The notes beneath the pieces were generated by a model. That model searched no databases. It had not been told where the DNA came from and worked only from the letters and a program-made list of their open reading frames with translations. Positions 33,301-44,472 of a stretch of 64,000 bases of DNA are shown here, in pieces; within the stretch, counting starts at the first letter, position 1, and the number at the start of each line of letters is the position of its first letter. Made by a program: the position numbers and the translations under genes. The stretch comes from Powellomyces hirtus. Its lineage: Eukaryota; Chytridiomycota; Chytridiomycetes; Spizellomycetales; Powellomycetaceae. Where the stretch lies: positions 1,674,001 through 1,738,000 of the forward strand of contig JAHLKG010000003.1 in the NCBI GenBank assembly GCA_025526995.1, in the 5' to 3' direction.

Positions 33301-36196
33301 GAGCCCCTCACGCCGGGCAGATCAGTCGTTGAGCCCGTATCCTCCCAGTCCTCGGATCCAGCGGCAGCAATAATGATCCACGCCTCGGTAAACCCCGGGA
33401 TGCGAACAAATATCTTGTTCTGCAGTTTAACACCCGTAACCTTTCTCCCCTCCTCCGCTTTCAGCGGTGACGTAGTCGACGCCTTCAAACCCAGTCTTCC
33501 GCACCAAGTCGCGATCTTTTCAATGTACGACGAATACCGCATGTACAACAAGATTTCGGGGGCGTCATGGACATGGTCGTTCAGACGCTGCTCCAGTAGC
33601 ACATTGATCGGTAGTGAGCGTGTGGGTTGCGGTGTCTGCGCCGGGCTGGACCCTGGTGGGATGAGGAGTATTCGACCGGTCCAGGTGTTGACTTTAACGG
33701 TCGCGAGGGCGCCGTCGTGGAGTGTGACGCAGAGTTGGGCCTGCATCGCCTCAGCTGGGTTTCCACTCGGTGCCCATTCGTGCAACTGCACGTCTCCCTC
33801 CCGAAACGCCTTGCTGGTATTGCCTGACCCAGAAGGCGCAGCGAGGGCGTGTGGTGGAGGGCGTGTGGCAGCTGCTGATATTGTCGATCGCGCGGGAGTC
33901 TCCCATCTAAACGCTGCCTGCAGCGGTTTGAGAGTATTCTCTCCCGCCTGCGGTTCGACGGTAACTTTAACGTTGGAAGCGATGCGCACAGCCTCCATTC
34001 CATGACTTGGCGGCTGTCCGACCAAGAGATTCCGAATGCGATGCAGGACGAAGCGGGACTGAAGGTCCGTGATGTTGGTCAACAAAGCACCAAGGTCCAG
34101 CTTAGATGGGTCCTACAGCGCAGACATATATCAAACAACATGAGGATTTCGAAACGGCAACAAAAAACAGCAAATCCATCTCCTTTTCTTACGAGAGCAA
34201 GTGGAACCCGTTCTCCAGTGTGCGGGTTCAGCAGTGGTATGATCTGTTTGTTGCCTTTCAAATCTGGTATCACGCTGTAGCCGCGGATATCAAGTCGCCG
34301 CCGCGGCCGGACGAGGTCGCCAAACAGCTTGGCGCTCACGTGGTCGGCGTTCTGGTGCTTGAGGTAGCCTCGCGTCCCGTTCCTGCTAGCCTTCCATCTT
34401 TCAAAAGCGCGGTTGGACTGCGGTGGATCCACCTTGATTGAGAGTTCCAGCACATGGTGGCGATGTGGGATTCCTATTCCATTGCCAAGATGCTTAACAA
34501 GCTGAACGCCAATTTCTTCTCATCTGTCTCTTGACTTACGATATCCGGCCGGCACAGTTCTTGGATCAGGTCCAGGGATTTGGTGACTCCAGTAGGTAAG
34601 GCGCAGCAATTCCTGTCCCTTCACTTCCTCCACCTTCAAATGGTTCTGCCATCGATCTCGCGCCAACGAATGTGCCTATTAAGAGAAACAATCTCTGTCA
34701 CTTGCTCCCCTCACAAGAAAGGATGACGCACCAACCTGCGCGGTCAAGATCTCCAGCTGGACATGTAAGAGTAGCTTTTGCAGATACTCATACACATAGA
34801 GAATGGGATATGGGTTATGCACCTTTGGACGTGCTTTTTTGGTTGTTTGTGGTGGTACTGGCGAAGTGATTTCTGGCGAAGTAATTTGTGGCGAGGTGGT
34901 TTGTGATAGTTCTGGCGCGGTGGCAGCGGTGATGTGGCTTGACTCGCCGGCCGGTGCCGGCTGGTCAATCGTTAATGGTTGTTTGCCCTTCTCCTTCTTG
35001 ATTTTCTTTCTTAATTTATCCCGGGCAGCTGGCTTGTCGCGCGCCACAGGTTTCTCGTCGTTGGTGACTGTCGATTTCCCTTTCACGTTCTCCGTCAGGT
35101 CCATCGTGCTCCCGATATCTCCGGTTTTGCGTTTCTTCAATTTCGGTCGCGTCGGCGCGCTGTCGCTCAAAGCACCATCCGTTACCAGTGGTCTTTTGGC
35201 GTCAATATTCGACGTGTGCGCAGTTTTTTGTTCTGGAAAGGTCGCAGACGAGGGTGCGGGCGCCCCCTGCTGCGTGGGTTTTTTGGATGTTGCTCCAGGA
35301 CCCCTCGGATTTCGCTTCTGCACCTGCTCCAGCAGCACCTGTGCTTGCTGCAGTATCGCATACTTCTGATGTCCCAGCAATCCCGAGAACAGTCCCTTGT
35401 ACGACTCGGCGGACTGCACAAAGAACTCGAGCTCGACAATCCGCCACGGCAGGTTGTAATCATCGCCGACCAAGGTCAGGGCCAATTGGAACGTGTTGTC
35501 CACGCGAAATGTCACACACCCTTTCTCAATGACCATGTACTTGCGCATCGCATCAGGAACAATCTCCAATTCTACTCTTCGCCTAATTAACTTATCAAGC
35601 GCATTCAAAATCGTTTTGGTTTCGCTTGGGGTGGGTGGTTTGGCTGGCAACGCATCCTTCAGAATCCTCGGCAGTTGGGTATACGTTTTGTTGCCGAAAA
35701 CATCAATGGCGGCCATGACATCTGGAGCAGAGGTTTCCACCCTCGCCCTCAGCTGGGCCACCATAGCACGGAGATCGTGGCCGGCGCGGATCAGGCAGTC
35801 CGTCCGCCGGTCAATCAGCCCATGTACATTCATCACTTGCTGCCAGTCCTTTGCCTTCCGCGCAAATCGGGTGAGAACCAGCAGCTTTTCAAACGCTTCG
35901 CGCTGGGTCGCAGCATAGAGGAGAAGCTGCTTTTGACGCTCGGCGGGTGTTGCGCTCGGTAATGTTCTGACGAGCTCCTGGAATTTCGAGTCCGCTGAAC
36001 GGATCATGCGATTTGCCAAATCTTTCAAAGGTACATCGTTCATATGCAACACGGGGAGTGCCGGCGGTGCGGCAGGCGCGACAAGTTCAGCAGGTGTAAC
36101 AGGCGGTGCTGGATCAACACCCGTGATCACTGTCGTCTCGCCACGGACCTCCTCATCTTTCTGATCGGCCGGTAGCGTTGGAGTATCGACGTCCAT
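30394..36196 (-). CDS. MED14: Mediator subunit MED14 (RGR1)
   Basis: A multi-exon gene read from ATG 36196 (MDVDTPTLPADQ) to the stop at 30394, roughly 1500 residues. The N-terminal MED14 domain is clear (LLHMND-type LHMNDVPLKDLANRMI, LLVLTRFARKAKDWQQVM, CVTFRVDNTFQLALTLVGDD, PWRIVELEFFVQS). It resumes after an insertion with PILYVYEYLQKLLLHVQLEI. Later exons give the RM1/RM2 knobs region and C-terminal tail domain (WQGPNADDLTAIPEMNPFMM, KVITNSADEVLKI). MED14 is the backbone joining head, middle and tail modules. Odd feature: about 125 residues of Lys/Pro/Ser-rich disordered sequence (KLKKRKTGD, KKIKKEKGKQP) interrupt the N-terminal domain. First exon ends near 34740 at a GTTGGT donor. Other exon borders are approximate. 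Confidence 0.9.
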
Positions 36197-36751
36197 TGCT
36201 CGTTCTCGCTCTTTGACTCTCACTCAGTCACTCACGGACCCGAGGACCCCAATGCGTTCCCTGTTGTTCTCCAGCTCAGCTATCTTTGCGGGGGAAAAGG
36301 CGGGGGGGGGGGGGGGGGCGATGCAGCGTTTCTTCAAGCAAGCGTCTGTGGGCACGGAGGATGCCAATTTGCCAAAAAGAAACATAGCGACTTTGAGTAA
36401 ACAATGACCAAATGGCCTTCTCAATGTGCTTATGTCAGACAGCACAAATACTAGGCAGGCGCAAGGCAGCTCTTATTGACACATTTGACATTAACATCAA
36501 CTTAAAGACTGTCGTCCTCCCATGGCTTTAAAGATGTTGTATTGACAGGGTCACCTAGATATCGGGGCAACCCTATGTCACACTTCAGAATGAAGTGAGA
36601 AATAAGCGGTTGTCGCTATCTAGAACATACAAGAAAGTTCATGCCATGATCGTAGCAGATGCGATAAGCACCCTATCGTAGTGCTATCTGAATGGAAGCC
36701 GATACACACGCCATAACTACTCCCATTCAGGGATATTGCATCGAAGAAAAG
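36197..36751. other. Intergenic region with a G17 tract
   Basis: 555 bp upstream of MED14; a run of 17 guanines at 36302-36318 lies about 105 bp from the MED14 start codon. No gene was seen. Confidence 0.45.
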
Positions 36752-37953
36752 CTACTGGGCCTGGCGCGCATCAGGATCGACATGTTCGGCAACACGATGG
36801 ACACCCTTCAGGTCATCCAAACTCTCGACGCTCATTTTGAGGTCTTTCAGTCGGCCATCGGCCAGGCGATACACCATTCCGTGCACCGCCACCTTCTGTC
36901 CCCGACTCCACGCGTTCTGCACAACGGTCGAGTGGGCCACGCTATCGACCGACCGGGCCACGTTCAGCTCCACCATGCGATCGTGCTGTTCGGTCGGGGA
37001 GAGATGCCGCAACTTTTTCTCGTTTTGCTTGTACAGATCTTTGATGGACCGGATCCAGTAATCCACCAATCCGTACTGCTGGTTGGTCAAAGCAGCTCCG
37101 ACGCCGCCACATTGGTAATGCCCGCATCTAGAAGTATCGTTGAGAGATGTGAGCTGTGATGAAAGAAGTAAGCGACTGAATCACAATAGAAAAGCACATT
37201 ATGACATGTCGAACTTTCAATGCGTCCACTGCGTATTGCAGAACGCTATGGGAATTCAAGTCGGTGCTATGAAACAAAGCATGAGTAAACAAAGAGTGAG
37301 TTGAATTTGGAGAGTTCTCAGTACAAAACCTGGGCACGATGTTTGCGATGTTCCTATGGACAAAGACCTCTCCTGGGAGGAGCTTGAGCAACTGTATGCC
37401 CAATTCAAAGAATGCGTCAGATGTGACTCATAGACACCTGCCTTTATGAAACGGATTCGATGGTGAAATCTGGAATCATACCTGGTTCGCGGGAACACGA
37501 GAGTCGGAACATCCGATCCACAGTCTAACAACAAAACAGGCAATCAGTCCCCGCGCCGTTCGAGCAGCTACATTTCCAAGTGATTGCAGTGGTTACATGT
37601 CCGGTGACTGCTGTTCGGCGAGCTGTGTAAAGAACCCAGGCCGTTCCTTGACCATAGCCTCCGCCCCTGTGAATAGACAGGGACCTGTCAGACTCCGAAA
37701 CCAGGACACTCCTGAAGACGCAGCTACTGAAATGCGCACATTCTCTGTTATTCTCCAGAAGCGTCGCTATTGTCTTTGTGGTGGTGCCCTTGACGACTTC
37801 ATTCAGTTCCGCCGGGTGACTGTGACCAGCATTGTCGACAACTCGAGTGTGCTTCAGTTTCCTCCAGCAGCAGCCCACGGGCTGAAACGAGGCCGTTCTT
37901 GGACTGAAGACCGGCAATGCGGCCCTTGCCAGGTATCGTGCTGGACCCAGCAT
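36752..37953 (-). CDS. Beta-class carbonic anhydrase, probably mitochondrial
   Basis: Six exons (37953-37740, 37666-37597, 37524-37482, 37391-37330, 37266-37198, 37127-36752) join in phase to 277 residues. Zinc ligands and the catalytic dyad are present: Cys and Asp-Arg in [14 protein letters not shown], and His and Cys in GHYQCGGVG. Other conserved blocks are [40 protein letters not shown] and [12 protein letters not shown]. The first 45 residues are rich in Arg/Ala without acids ([16 protein letters not shown]), a likely mitochondrial presequence. The enzyme interconverts CO2 and bicarbonate, a co-substrate of the propionyl-CoA carboxylase encoded about 10 kb away. It is divergent from viperin. 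Confidence 0.93.
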
Positions 37954-38434
37954 TATTGCTGCGTGTTTTGGAAGAAGTTGGGTTCTTTTGGCAAAAGGCG
38001 ACGAACGATGGATTGATCAAACAAGATGATCAATCCCGAAACGCGTGACGCGCGCAAAGGCAATCTTCGTCACAGCTTGGAGTCTGCGGAAATGTAGTTG
38101 AACGTACAGTACGTTTCTTTCTCTCCATGAGTGACATGGATCTCACCGCCTGCAATGTCGAGTCGCTTCTCCGAAAAGGATTGGGCCAGAATCTGGGTCT
38201 CTTTGAGAGAAGGTGTGATTGAAGTTGGTTGTGCGACAATTAGGCCAAAGTTCACCCCCCCCCCCCCCCCCCCCGCATTGTCCACCTGCCCTGGTCCGGT
38301 GAGACGATTATCCTGCGCTGGTGAGACCATTGAGTCACCCATGAAGGCACGGGGCGAGTTTCCGCTAGGCATTGATGGCGGTGAGACCATTGACTCACCT
38401 ATGGAGGCACGGGGTGAGTTTCCGCTAGATATTC
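37954..38434. promoter_or_regulatory. Divergent promoter of carbonic anhydrase and viperin
   Basis: 481 bp. It holds a 20-cytosine run (38255-38274) and, directly before viperin, two tandem 60-bp units (listed separately). A minus-strand frame (38070-38390) crosses it but is not convincing as a gene. Confidence 0.5.
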
Positions 38435-38440
38435 ATGGCG
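38321..38440 (+). repeat. Tandem 60-bp repeat spanning the viperin start codon
   Basis: Unit 1 (38321-38380) and unit 2 (38381-38440) both start GTGAGACCATTGA and end ATGGCG, differing at about seven or eight positions. The last six bases of unit 2 are the first two codons of viperin. The matching ATG in unit 1 (38375) opens a 17-codon upstream frame in the same phase. It ends at TAG 38426-38428, six bases before the real start. A third, partial GTGAGAC copy lies at about 38299. Confidence 0.85.
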
Positions 38441-39442
38441 GCGTTGTTGATGGGGCTCTCCAAAACACGTTTGACAGCAATGATCATCTCAATCATTTTT
38501 GCGGCCATTTGTGTGGGAGCCAGCATTTTCTCGTTCTGGAAGACCTACATCCGAGGCCCCACCCCGATCTCAGTCAATTACCATTTTACTCGCAAGTGTA
38601 ACTTTGAGTGTGGATTCTGCTTTCATACGAGCACAACCGCGGACATGTTATCTCTCCACGAGGCGAAAAGGGGGATTCTTCTGGTGAAAGACGCGGGCAT
38701 GCGAAAGATCAATTTCGCAGGCGGTGAGCCCTTTCTCTATCCGGATTTTCTGGGAGAACTCATTGTCTATTCCAAAAACATTGGAGTTGAGGCGGTCTCG
38801 ATCGTGAGCAATGGGAGCAAAATCACGAGTTCTTTCATGCGGCAATACGGGAGTTACATTGACGTTTTGGCCGTCTCGTGTGATTCGTTTGCAAGCGAGA
38901 CCAACAAGGTGATTGGTCGGAAATCGGGAGCCCCATTGCGTCGCCTGCTTCAAATTCGATCGTGGTGTTCCCAGTATGGGATTAAGTTCAAGGTCAACAC
39001 CGTGGTCAACCGCTTTAACTATCGAGAGGACATGAACGACTCTATTGGTCAGCTGCAGCCTTTTCGATGGAAATGCTTTCAGGTTCTATTGGATGAATCG
39101 GAAAACAATGGGAATGGCACCTTGCGTGACGCTCGTCCTTTCCTGATATCCAAAGCTGAATACGAGACCTTCATTGCAAACCATGCAGGTCAACCGTCGT
39201 TGATTCAAGAGCCCAACGACATCATGAGGTCATCTTATCTGATCCTCGACGAGTACATGCGCTTCCTTGGAAAAGAAGGCGACTACGCGGTGTCTAACTC
39301 TATTTTGAATGTGGGTGTTCAAAAGGCATTACAAAGTGTTCTCTGGCGCCAGAGTCGATTCTATCAGCGAGATGGGGTATACGATTGGAAATCCAGCCGG
39401 GCCGGATTAATTCAAGAGAAGCCATCGGCACTCAATTGGTAA
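38435..39442 (+). CDS. RSAD2: Viperin homologue (RSAD2), radical SAM enzyme
   Basis: Single exon, 335 residues. Residues about 12-34 are hydrophobic, an ER- or membrane-anchoring helix as in animal viperin. The radical SAM cluster motif C-x3-C-x2-C is CNFECGFC (Cys 55, 59, 62) within the viperin-specific context ISVNYHFTRKCNFECGFCFH. The SAM-binding GGEP is at residues 96-99 (NFAGGEPFLYPDF), followed by VSIVSNGSKI, VLAVSCDSF and the C-terminal RDGVYDWKSS. Viperins convert CTP or other NTPs to 3'-deoxy-3',4'-didehydro nucleotides that stop viral RNA polymerases. The C-terminus ends ALNW, with a terminal Trp as in animal viperin, where it recruits the cytosolic Fe-S machinery. The nucleotide preference cannot be told. 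It is divergent from carbonic anhydrase. Confidence 0.95.
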   Translation: MAALLMGLSKTRLTAMIISIIFAAICVGASIFSFWKTYIRGPTPISVNYHFTRKCNFECGFCFHTSTTADMLSLHEAKRGILLVKDAGMRKINFAGGEPFLYPDFLGELIVYSKNIGVEAVSIVSNGSKITSSFMRQYGSYIDVLAVSCDSFASETNKVIGRKSGAPLRRLLQIRSWCSQYGIKFKVNTVVNRFNYREDMNDSIGQLQPFRWKCFQVLLDESENNGNGTLRDARPFLISKAEYETFIANHAGQPSLIQEPNDIMRSSYLILDEYMRFLGKEGDYAVSNSILNVGVQKALQSVLWRQSRFYQRDGVYDWKSSRAGLIQEKPSALNW

Positions 39443-39925
39443 ACCCCTGGCCGCTGCGGGCAAATGTAGTTCAGATTCACATGTCTCAGCTCCTCATGTA
39501 CGCAATAAAAATGAACTTGATCAACCTGACATTACTATTTCCTCAAAATGCGGCCATGGCGGCTGAACAATAGTCAGACTGAACGCGGTGAAATATCCTT
39601 TGGGGATTGAGGATTGAGGAGGGTTTATTAGCGTCAATCTGTCATTCATCTTTGGCATCCTACAAATACATTATGGTCCAAGCAAACAACGATGCACCTG
39701 TCACTGGCGTTTGATAGCGGCCAGCACCGACCAGATCAATATTTTGGAAACCCCTGGAATAGGATCTTCGACAAAAACAAAGCTTTTGCAACGTCTCATA
39801 ATGGTTTGTATTTGTAAATACAAAAGAGTGGAGGGGACTTTCGACAAAACACCCCAAGCCAGATGGTTATGATCTAGGAGATCAAAGAATGAAAATCACA
39901 AACGTCGTTTTGCACGACCTGCACG
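39443..39925. other. Convergent intergenic region
   Basis: 483 bp between viperin and the exonuclease gene; a GGGATTGAGGATTGAGGAGG short repeat lies near 39603. No gene was seen. Confidence 0.4.
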
Positions 39926-41313
39926 TCAAAGGGGAATAACATCTCCCGGCACCACTTCCGGCACCACCGCGGTCGGTATCACAATGTTCTCGGTTTCCTG
40001 CTGCTCCTTCGTCTTCCGTTCCTTCTCCACTTCCTTTGCTTTTTTCTCTACGACCGCATCACTAGCAGTGCCCTCTGCTGGTGGTTGTTTGCGCTTCAGT
40101 TTCATACTGCGTGGTTCTTTGAGTTTCTTGAAGCCGTGATGAGCATGCTTTTGGCTGGCGACATGTTCGTCAAATTCGGCCTGGTCCATGTGTTCTCGGA
40201 TGTTGGCAAAAATCTGCATACCGGCCCAAGCGTCCAAACTTGCGTAATCTGGTGAATGGCAAAGGCGTTAGAGGTATCAAAAAGTGCAGAACGAGAACGT
40301 CTGAGATCAGAAGAATCGACGTCTAACTTACGGGCCATCTTTGTTTGCATCGGGTACGGCATTCCCCAATTGGACATCTGACAGGCTTTGCTCATGGTGA
40401 CTTGAAGGTAACGCTCAAGCAGTGACTTCAAACCGTATTTCATAATCGGAGGGCGGCGGACACCGTCCTTGTGCATAATCCACGGATGTTCTGGGGATTC
40501 GGTCTCGGGAGGCGGTGGAAAGCGGAGAATGTCTTTCTCGGCCAAAGCCTTGATGTCGACGTAACCGCAGTCAGTTTGGAGATCTACGTCCAGATTCCAA
40601 TCTGCCACCATCGTCTTAATGTCGTTCCAGATGTCTACTCCGCATTTCTTGACGGCAGGATTAGACAACAGCTGGGCTAAATGAGGCTTGATAAGCTCCC
40701 GATCCTTTTTGGACATTTGCAAGATGGGCAGAAGCAGCACATGGCATGTCGGGGTGGCCAGTTGCAACAGTGCCGTCGGGTGGCGCTGGCCTTTCCTGAA
40801 ACTTGGTTTGGTTTCCGTGTCCAACCCCATAAAGCCGTGACGCGAGTGGGTGTTCAGCCATGCGATAATCGCTGCTGGTGACTGTGTGTACAATATGGTT
40901 AAGGTGGTGGATCCAGTTTGAGTGGTCGGGGTGTCAAATGTGTATAGAAAAGGTTTGGATCCAGCAGGACTCGCAGCTGGTCCGGCCTTGCGTGGCTTCT
41001 TCTTCTTCCCTTTCTTTGCCCCCTTGCTCGCTGCTGTGGCTTCTGCTAGCTGCTCTTTCATCCTGGGTTGTCGTGCTAACGGAGCTGACGCTAAGGGGTC
41101 AGCCGATGGTGTCGGGGTGCTACTGGACATCGGTCCGTGCGCAGCTGCAGGTAATGGTCCGCTTGTTTTCAGAGAGATCGAGTCATTGAAGTGACGGCGG
41201 GCCAGAGTGTTGCGAGTGTTGCAAGCGGCCAAGTTCAGGGCGTTGCAAGAAGGGTGAGGATTGGGGAGACATCTACCGGCCGCTACTGATATTGACCGCA
41301 GCAACCGAACCAT
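39926..41313 (-). CDS. DEDDy 3'-5' exonuclease (WRN-exonuclease type)
   Basis: Exons 41313-40332 and 40248-39926 join in phase to 434 residues. The DnaQ-like domain has Exo I FMGLDTETKPSF (about residue 165), Exo II CGVDIWNDIKTM (about 225) and Exo III HYASLDAW, with Tyr preceding the last Asp by four, so it is the DEDDy subclass. The ExoI-ExoIII spacing and PWIMHKDGVRRPP loop resemble WRN/EXD2-like nucleases. No helicase or polymerase domain follows. The N-terminus (MVRLLRSISVAAGRCL ... TLARRHF) looks like a mitochondrial presequence and is followed by a Lys-rich linker (KKGKKKKPRKA). The C-terminus is charged with Lys/Glu. It could proofread or process mitochondrial nucleic acid. Frame 41316 starts with GTG; the ATG at 41313 was chosen. 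Confidence 0.87.
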
Positions 41314-41638
41314 CACCGAAAACTACCTTCAGGTGTTGGAGGAGACCGACAGGAAAAACGACCGACTTCCGGCAAATGACAGGAAAGGGCTCACCTATAG
41401 GCAAGCCTGTGGCTTATTCCGCGTGGCTTTTCCTCCCTCGCTGCGACGTTAGCGAGCATCAGATCACATCGTAAAACGTGAAGACCCAACACATTACGGA
41501 ACAGTCATAGTATCTTCTTTGTTGCAGAGAAGTGTCTTTATATACTGTTCGGTACACGGCTACATAACTATCCTCGACGGACTGACGAATCTTGGTGGAC
41601 ATTTGCGACAAAAAAGAGCCCATCGTTCATTTTGAAGA
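41314..41638. other. Divergent promoter region
   Basis: 325 bp between the exonuclease (minus) and FAM50 (plus) start codons; no special feature was seen. Confidence 0.35.
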
Positions 41639-43211
41639 ATGGCCGAGTACAAGGGAGCTGGGTCAGAGGCCACTCGAGCCGCCATGCTCGAAAAGCAGCG
41701 CAAGAATATGATGGCGGACTTCCAAAACCAGAAGGACCGTATCGCAAAGGTATGTTCCGGTCGACAAATGTTCACGCTCTCAGGCCGTCTGGCTGACTTC
41801 AGGAAGATCTTATGCTTCTTCTGCGATTAGGATAAGCAAGTGCATATCGGAGCCGACAAGTTCGTGGCACAGAACGACTGGGTTGACAATGAGCTGAAGC
41901 GTCAAACGGTCGGTTTGGTGCAATTGGAGGACTTCCAACGCATCCGTGAAAGCCTGGACAAGAAACGGCAAGAAGATCTGGAACGAGAACAGGCGGCGCT
42001 GTAAGAAGATAACATCACAAGATATGTTGCTCATTTGATTGCAAAGCTTATACCCTGCATCAGCCTCAAGCAGAAGCGGAAAAAGAAGAAGGAAAAAGTG
42101 AAACTCTCGTTTGACATGGACGGTGAAGACGGAGGAGAAGTTGATCTGGCCGGTACGTGACAACGAATCTTTTGAAACCTTCTTCTTTTTCTCGGTCTGG
42201 TCAGTCCGACGATGAAATACACAACCGTATCGAAAACTATCTTTTTTGATTCATGTGCTTCGGCGCTTGGACATGCAATGAGAATCTTCTCGCTGAGGGC
42301 TGGCCGGACCGGGCAGGCATTACGTCATTGAGCAATCGTGACAATGGTTGCTTACCACTTTTTTTGTTCCTCCCCAGCCTCCGAAAAGCCTGCGAAGAAG
42401 ATCAAGAAGAACCCAACCGTAGATACCAGCTTTCTGCCGGACAGAGAGCGTGAAGAGGAAGAGCGGTTAGAGCGGGAAAAACTGAGAGAAGAATGGTTGG
42501 AGCAGCAAGAGAAGATAAAACGTAAGATTGTCACGCATGACATGACACTCGCAGAAGGAAACAAATTCTCAACATCTCTTTCTTATCTTATGTAGAGGAC
42601 AAGATATTAATCACATACAGTTATTGGGATGGAACCGGGCACCGAAAGCAAGTAGAGTGTAAAAAGGGTGACACAATAGCACAGTTCTTGGAGAACTGCC
42701 GGCAGCAGTGGCATGAAATGCGTGGTGTTCATGTCGACAATCTAATGTACGTCAAGGAAGATCTCATCGTCCCACATGTAGGTTTCTTGCGTTGATTCGT
42801 ACACAGACTCTTACGAAACATGCTAATACGCTCTGCCTTTTGTAGCATTATACATTCTACGATTTCATTGTGAACAAAACCCGTGGGAAATCGGGGCCGT
42901 TGTTTTCCTTTGACGTGCACGACGATGTACGCTTAGTTAACGACGCAACGATCGAGACGGAGGAGGTAATTCACGGACGTACGCTGTTCTCACTGTGTCG
43001 TGGTCTGATCAATGCACACTTTCCACCCATGCAGTCACACGCCGGAAAGGTCCTCGAACGTGCGTGGTACGAGAAGAACAAGCACATCTTCCCGGCCAGC
43101 CGGTGGGAGGTGTTTGACCCACAACGCGACTACGGAAACTACACGATAAAAGATCGGAATAAGGAGAAAGAGGCCAAGCTCAAAGAGGACAAACTTTTGT
43201 ATGAGCAGTGA
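41639..43211 (+). CDS. FAM50A: FAM50 / XAP5 family nuclear protein
   Basis: Seven exons (41639-41749, 41831-42000, 42064-42152, 42378-42521, 42596-42777, 42846-42965, 43035-43211) join in phase to 330 residues, close to animal FAM50A. The N-terminus ([20 protein letters not shown]) and a basic coiled middle ([33 protein letters not shown]) lead to the conserved C-terminal domain: [40 protein letters not shown] and [20 protein letters not shown] ([16 protein letters not shown]). FAM50A binds spliceosomal factors; the plant homologue XCT acts in circadian timing. Intron 6 is 69 nt with no stop and a multiple of three, so retention would insert 23 residues between ETEE and SHAGK. Confidence 0.94.
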
Positions 43212-44051
43212 TGTTGACCCCACAATAGCATCATTTGGAAGACTAGGTGTTCGTCTCAAATGACATTCCGATGTGGATACTCTCCTTAGTAGTTTGGTGA
43301 TGGGTGTTGATACCATCTAATTAGGCTTCATATGCAAGACCTAGGCAAGGCGAAGTAGCGCTGATTGCTCGTTCCAATCCTGGTCAGAATCAACAAGGGA
43401 ACACTATCTCCATACAGTTGAATACATCTGTTACACACATCTCTAACGTGTGAGACATGTCCCATTTCGCCTCATCCTGGTTCCATCTCGAGGTTAAAGC
43501 TGTTGTCCTGTTGCCACCAACGTCACGATCAACCACGGTCCTCCAACGTTTGTGAGTGGATGAGAGCTGAGCGTCAAATGCTCGAGCAACGCCCCGAGAC
43601 AATGGCCACTCAAAGCCGCATGAACGCGGGATGGACAGCGCAGGCGTCCATTCTGCAGGCTGTCCATTCTGCGTCCATTTTACGTCGGCGACGTGTGGCG
43701 AGTTGAAGCTTCATCAATCGAGGTTGAGCAGCGGCCTGTAAATTCATCAACGAGCCGTGATAGTAAGTTCGAACGACAGCCGGCAAAAAGGAATTAAGAA
43801 AATATGTATGCTGTGGAAGCTGTATGAAATATTTGATACGAAGAAAAAGTATCTACAATGCCTTCTTCAGCCGTTTCGGACGGGAAGGAATCGTTGCTGC
43901 CGAGATCTTGCCCACAAACTTCACGCTTTTCTTTTTTCCGGGTTTCTGCGTGTACGGTAATTGCACACCAAAACTACACTGACCACCAATCAATATTTCG
44001 AACTCGCCACTTCCTCCCTCACCACCGTAGTCCACTTCCCGCACACACACC
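43212..44051. other. Intergenic region, 840 bp
   Basis: Lies between FAM50 and BOLA3 on the same strand. A small internal repeat of GTCCATTCTG (about 43648-43680) was noticed; no gene was recognised. Confidence 0.35.
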
Positions 44052-44472
44052 ATGTTCCGGTCCCTTCGAATAAGCAGCGGCCTGCTGAGCCGAACCCGAC
44101 CCTCGACCATTGCGTTTCGCTTCAACTCCTCCATTACACCGCCGCCGCTGGCACCGATAGATCCAGCCTACACCGAAGGAGAGAGAACCATCCATGAAAA
44201 GCTCGCCAACCAGCTCCAAGCGACAAAGCTGAAGGTGTCGGATATCTCTGGTGAGTTTAAGACAAGTGCCCCTCCCTGGTCCGGCTTTTGGGATATTGAC
44301 GGCGGCTTTGTGCATTTTTTTAGGCGGATGTGGCTCCATGTATGCCGTGCAGATCGCTTCGCCAATGTTTAGAGGCAAGAATCTGGTCCAACAGCACCGC
44401 ATGGTGACGGGTCTGCTGCAGGAGGATATCAAGGGGATGCACGGAATCCAAATCAAGACTGAGGCTTCGTAG
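44052..44472 (+). CDS. BOLA3: Mitochondrial BolA-like protein (BOLA3)
   Basis: Exons 44052-44250 and 44324-44472 join in phase to 115 residues. The N-terminal 28 residues (MFRSLRISSGLLSRTRP) look like a mitochondrial presequence. The BolA domain follows: EGERTIHEKLANQL, KVSDISGGCGSMYAVQI, VQQHRMVTGLLQEDIKGMHG, with the conserved Cys and the C-terminal His of MHG that ligate a shared [2Fe-2S] cluster with a monothiol glutaredoxin. BOLA3/Bol3 helps deliver [4Fe-4S] clusters to lipoate synthase and respiratory enzymes. Splicing in GG/CGS is confirmed by the family sequence. Confidence 0.94.

Noticed and set aside
34803..35369. Plus-strand frame of 188 codons
   Set aside because: Antisense to the Lys-rich insertion of MED14.
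38070..38390. Minus-strand 106-codon frame upstream of viperin
   Set aside because: Half of it is antisense to the 60-bp repeats and the poly-C run; no homology or acceptable splice structure, although the distal half looks mildly coding.
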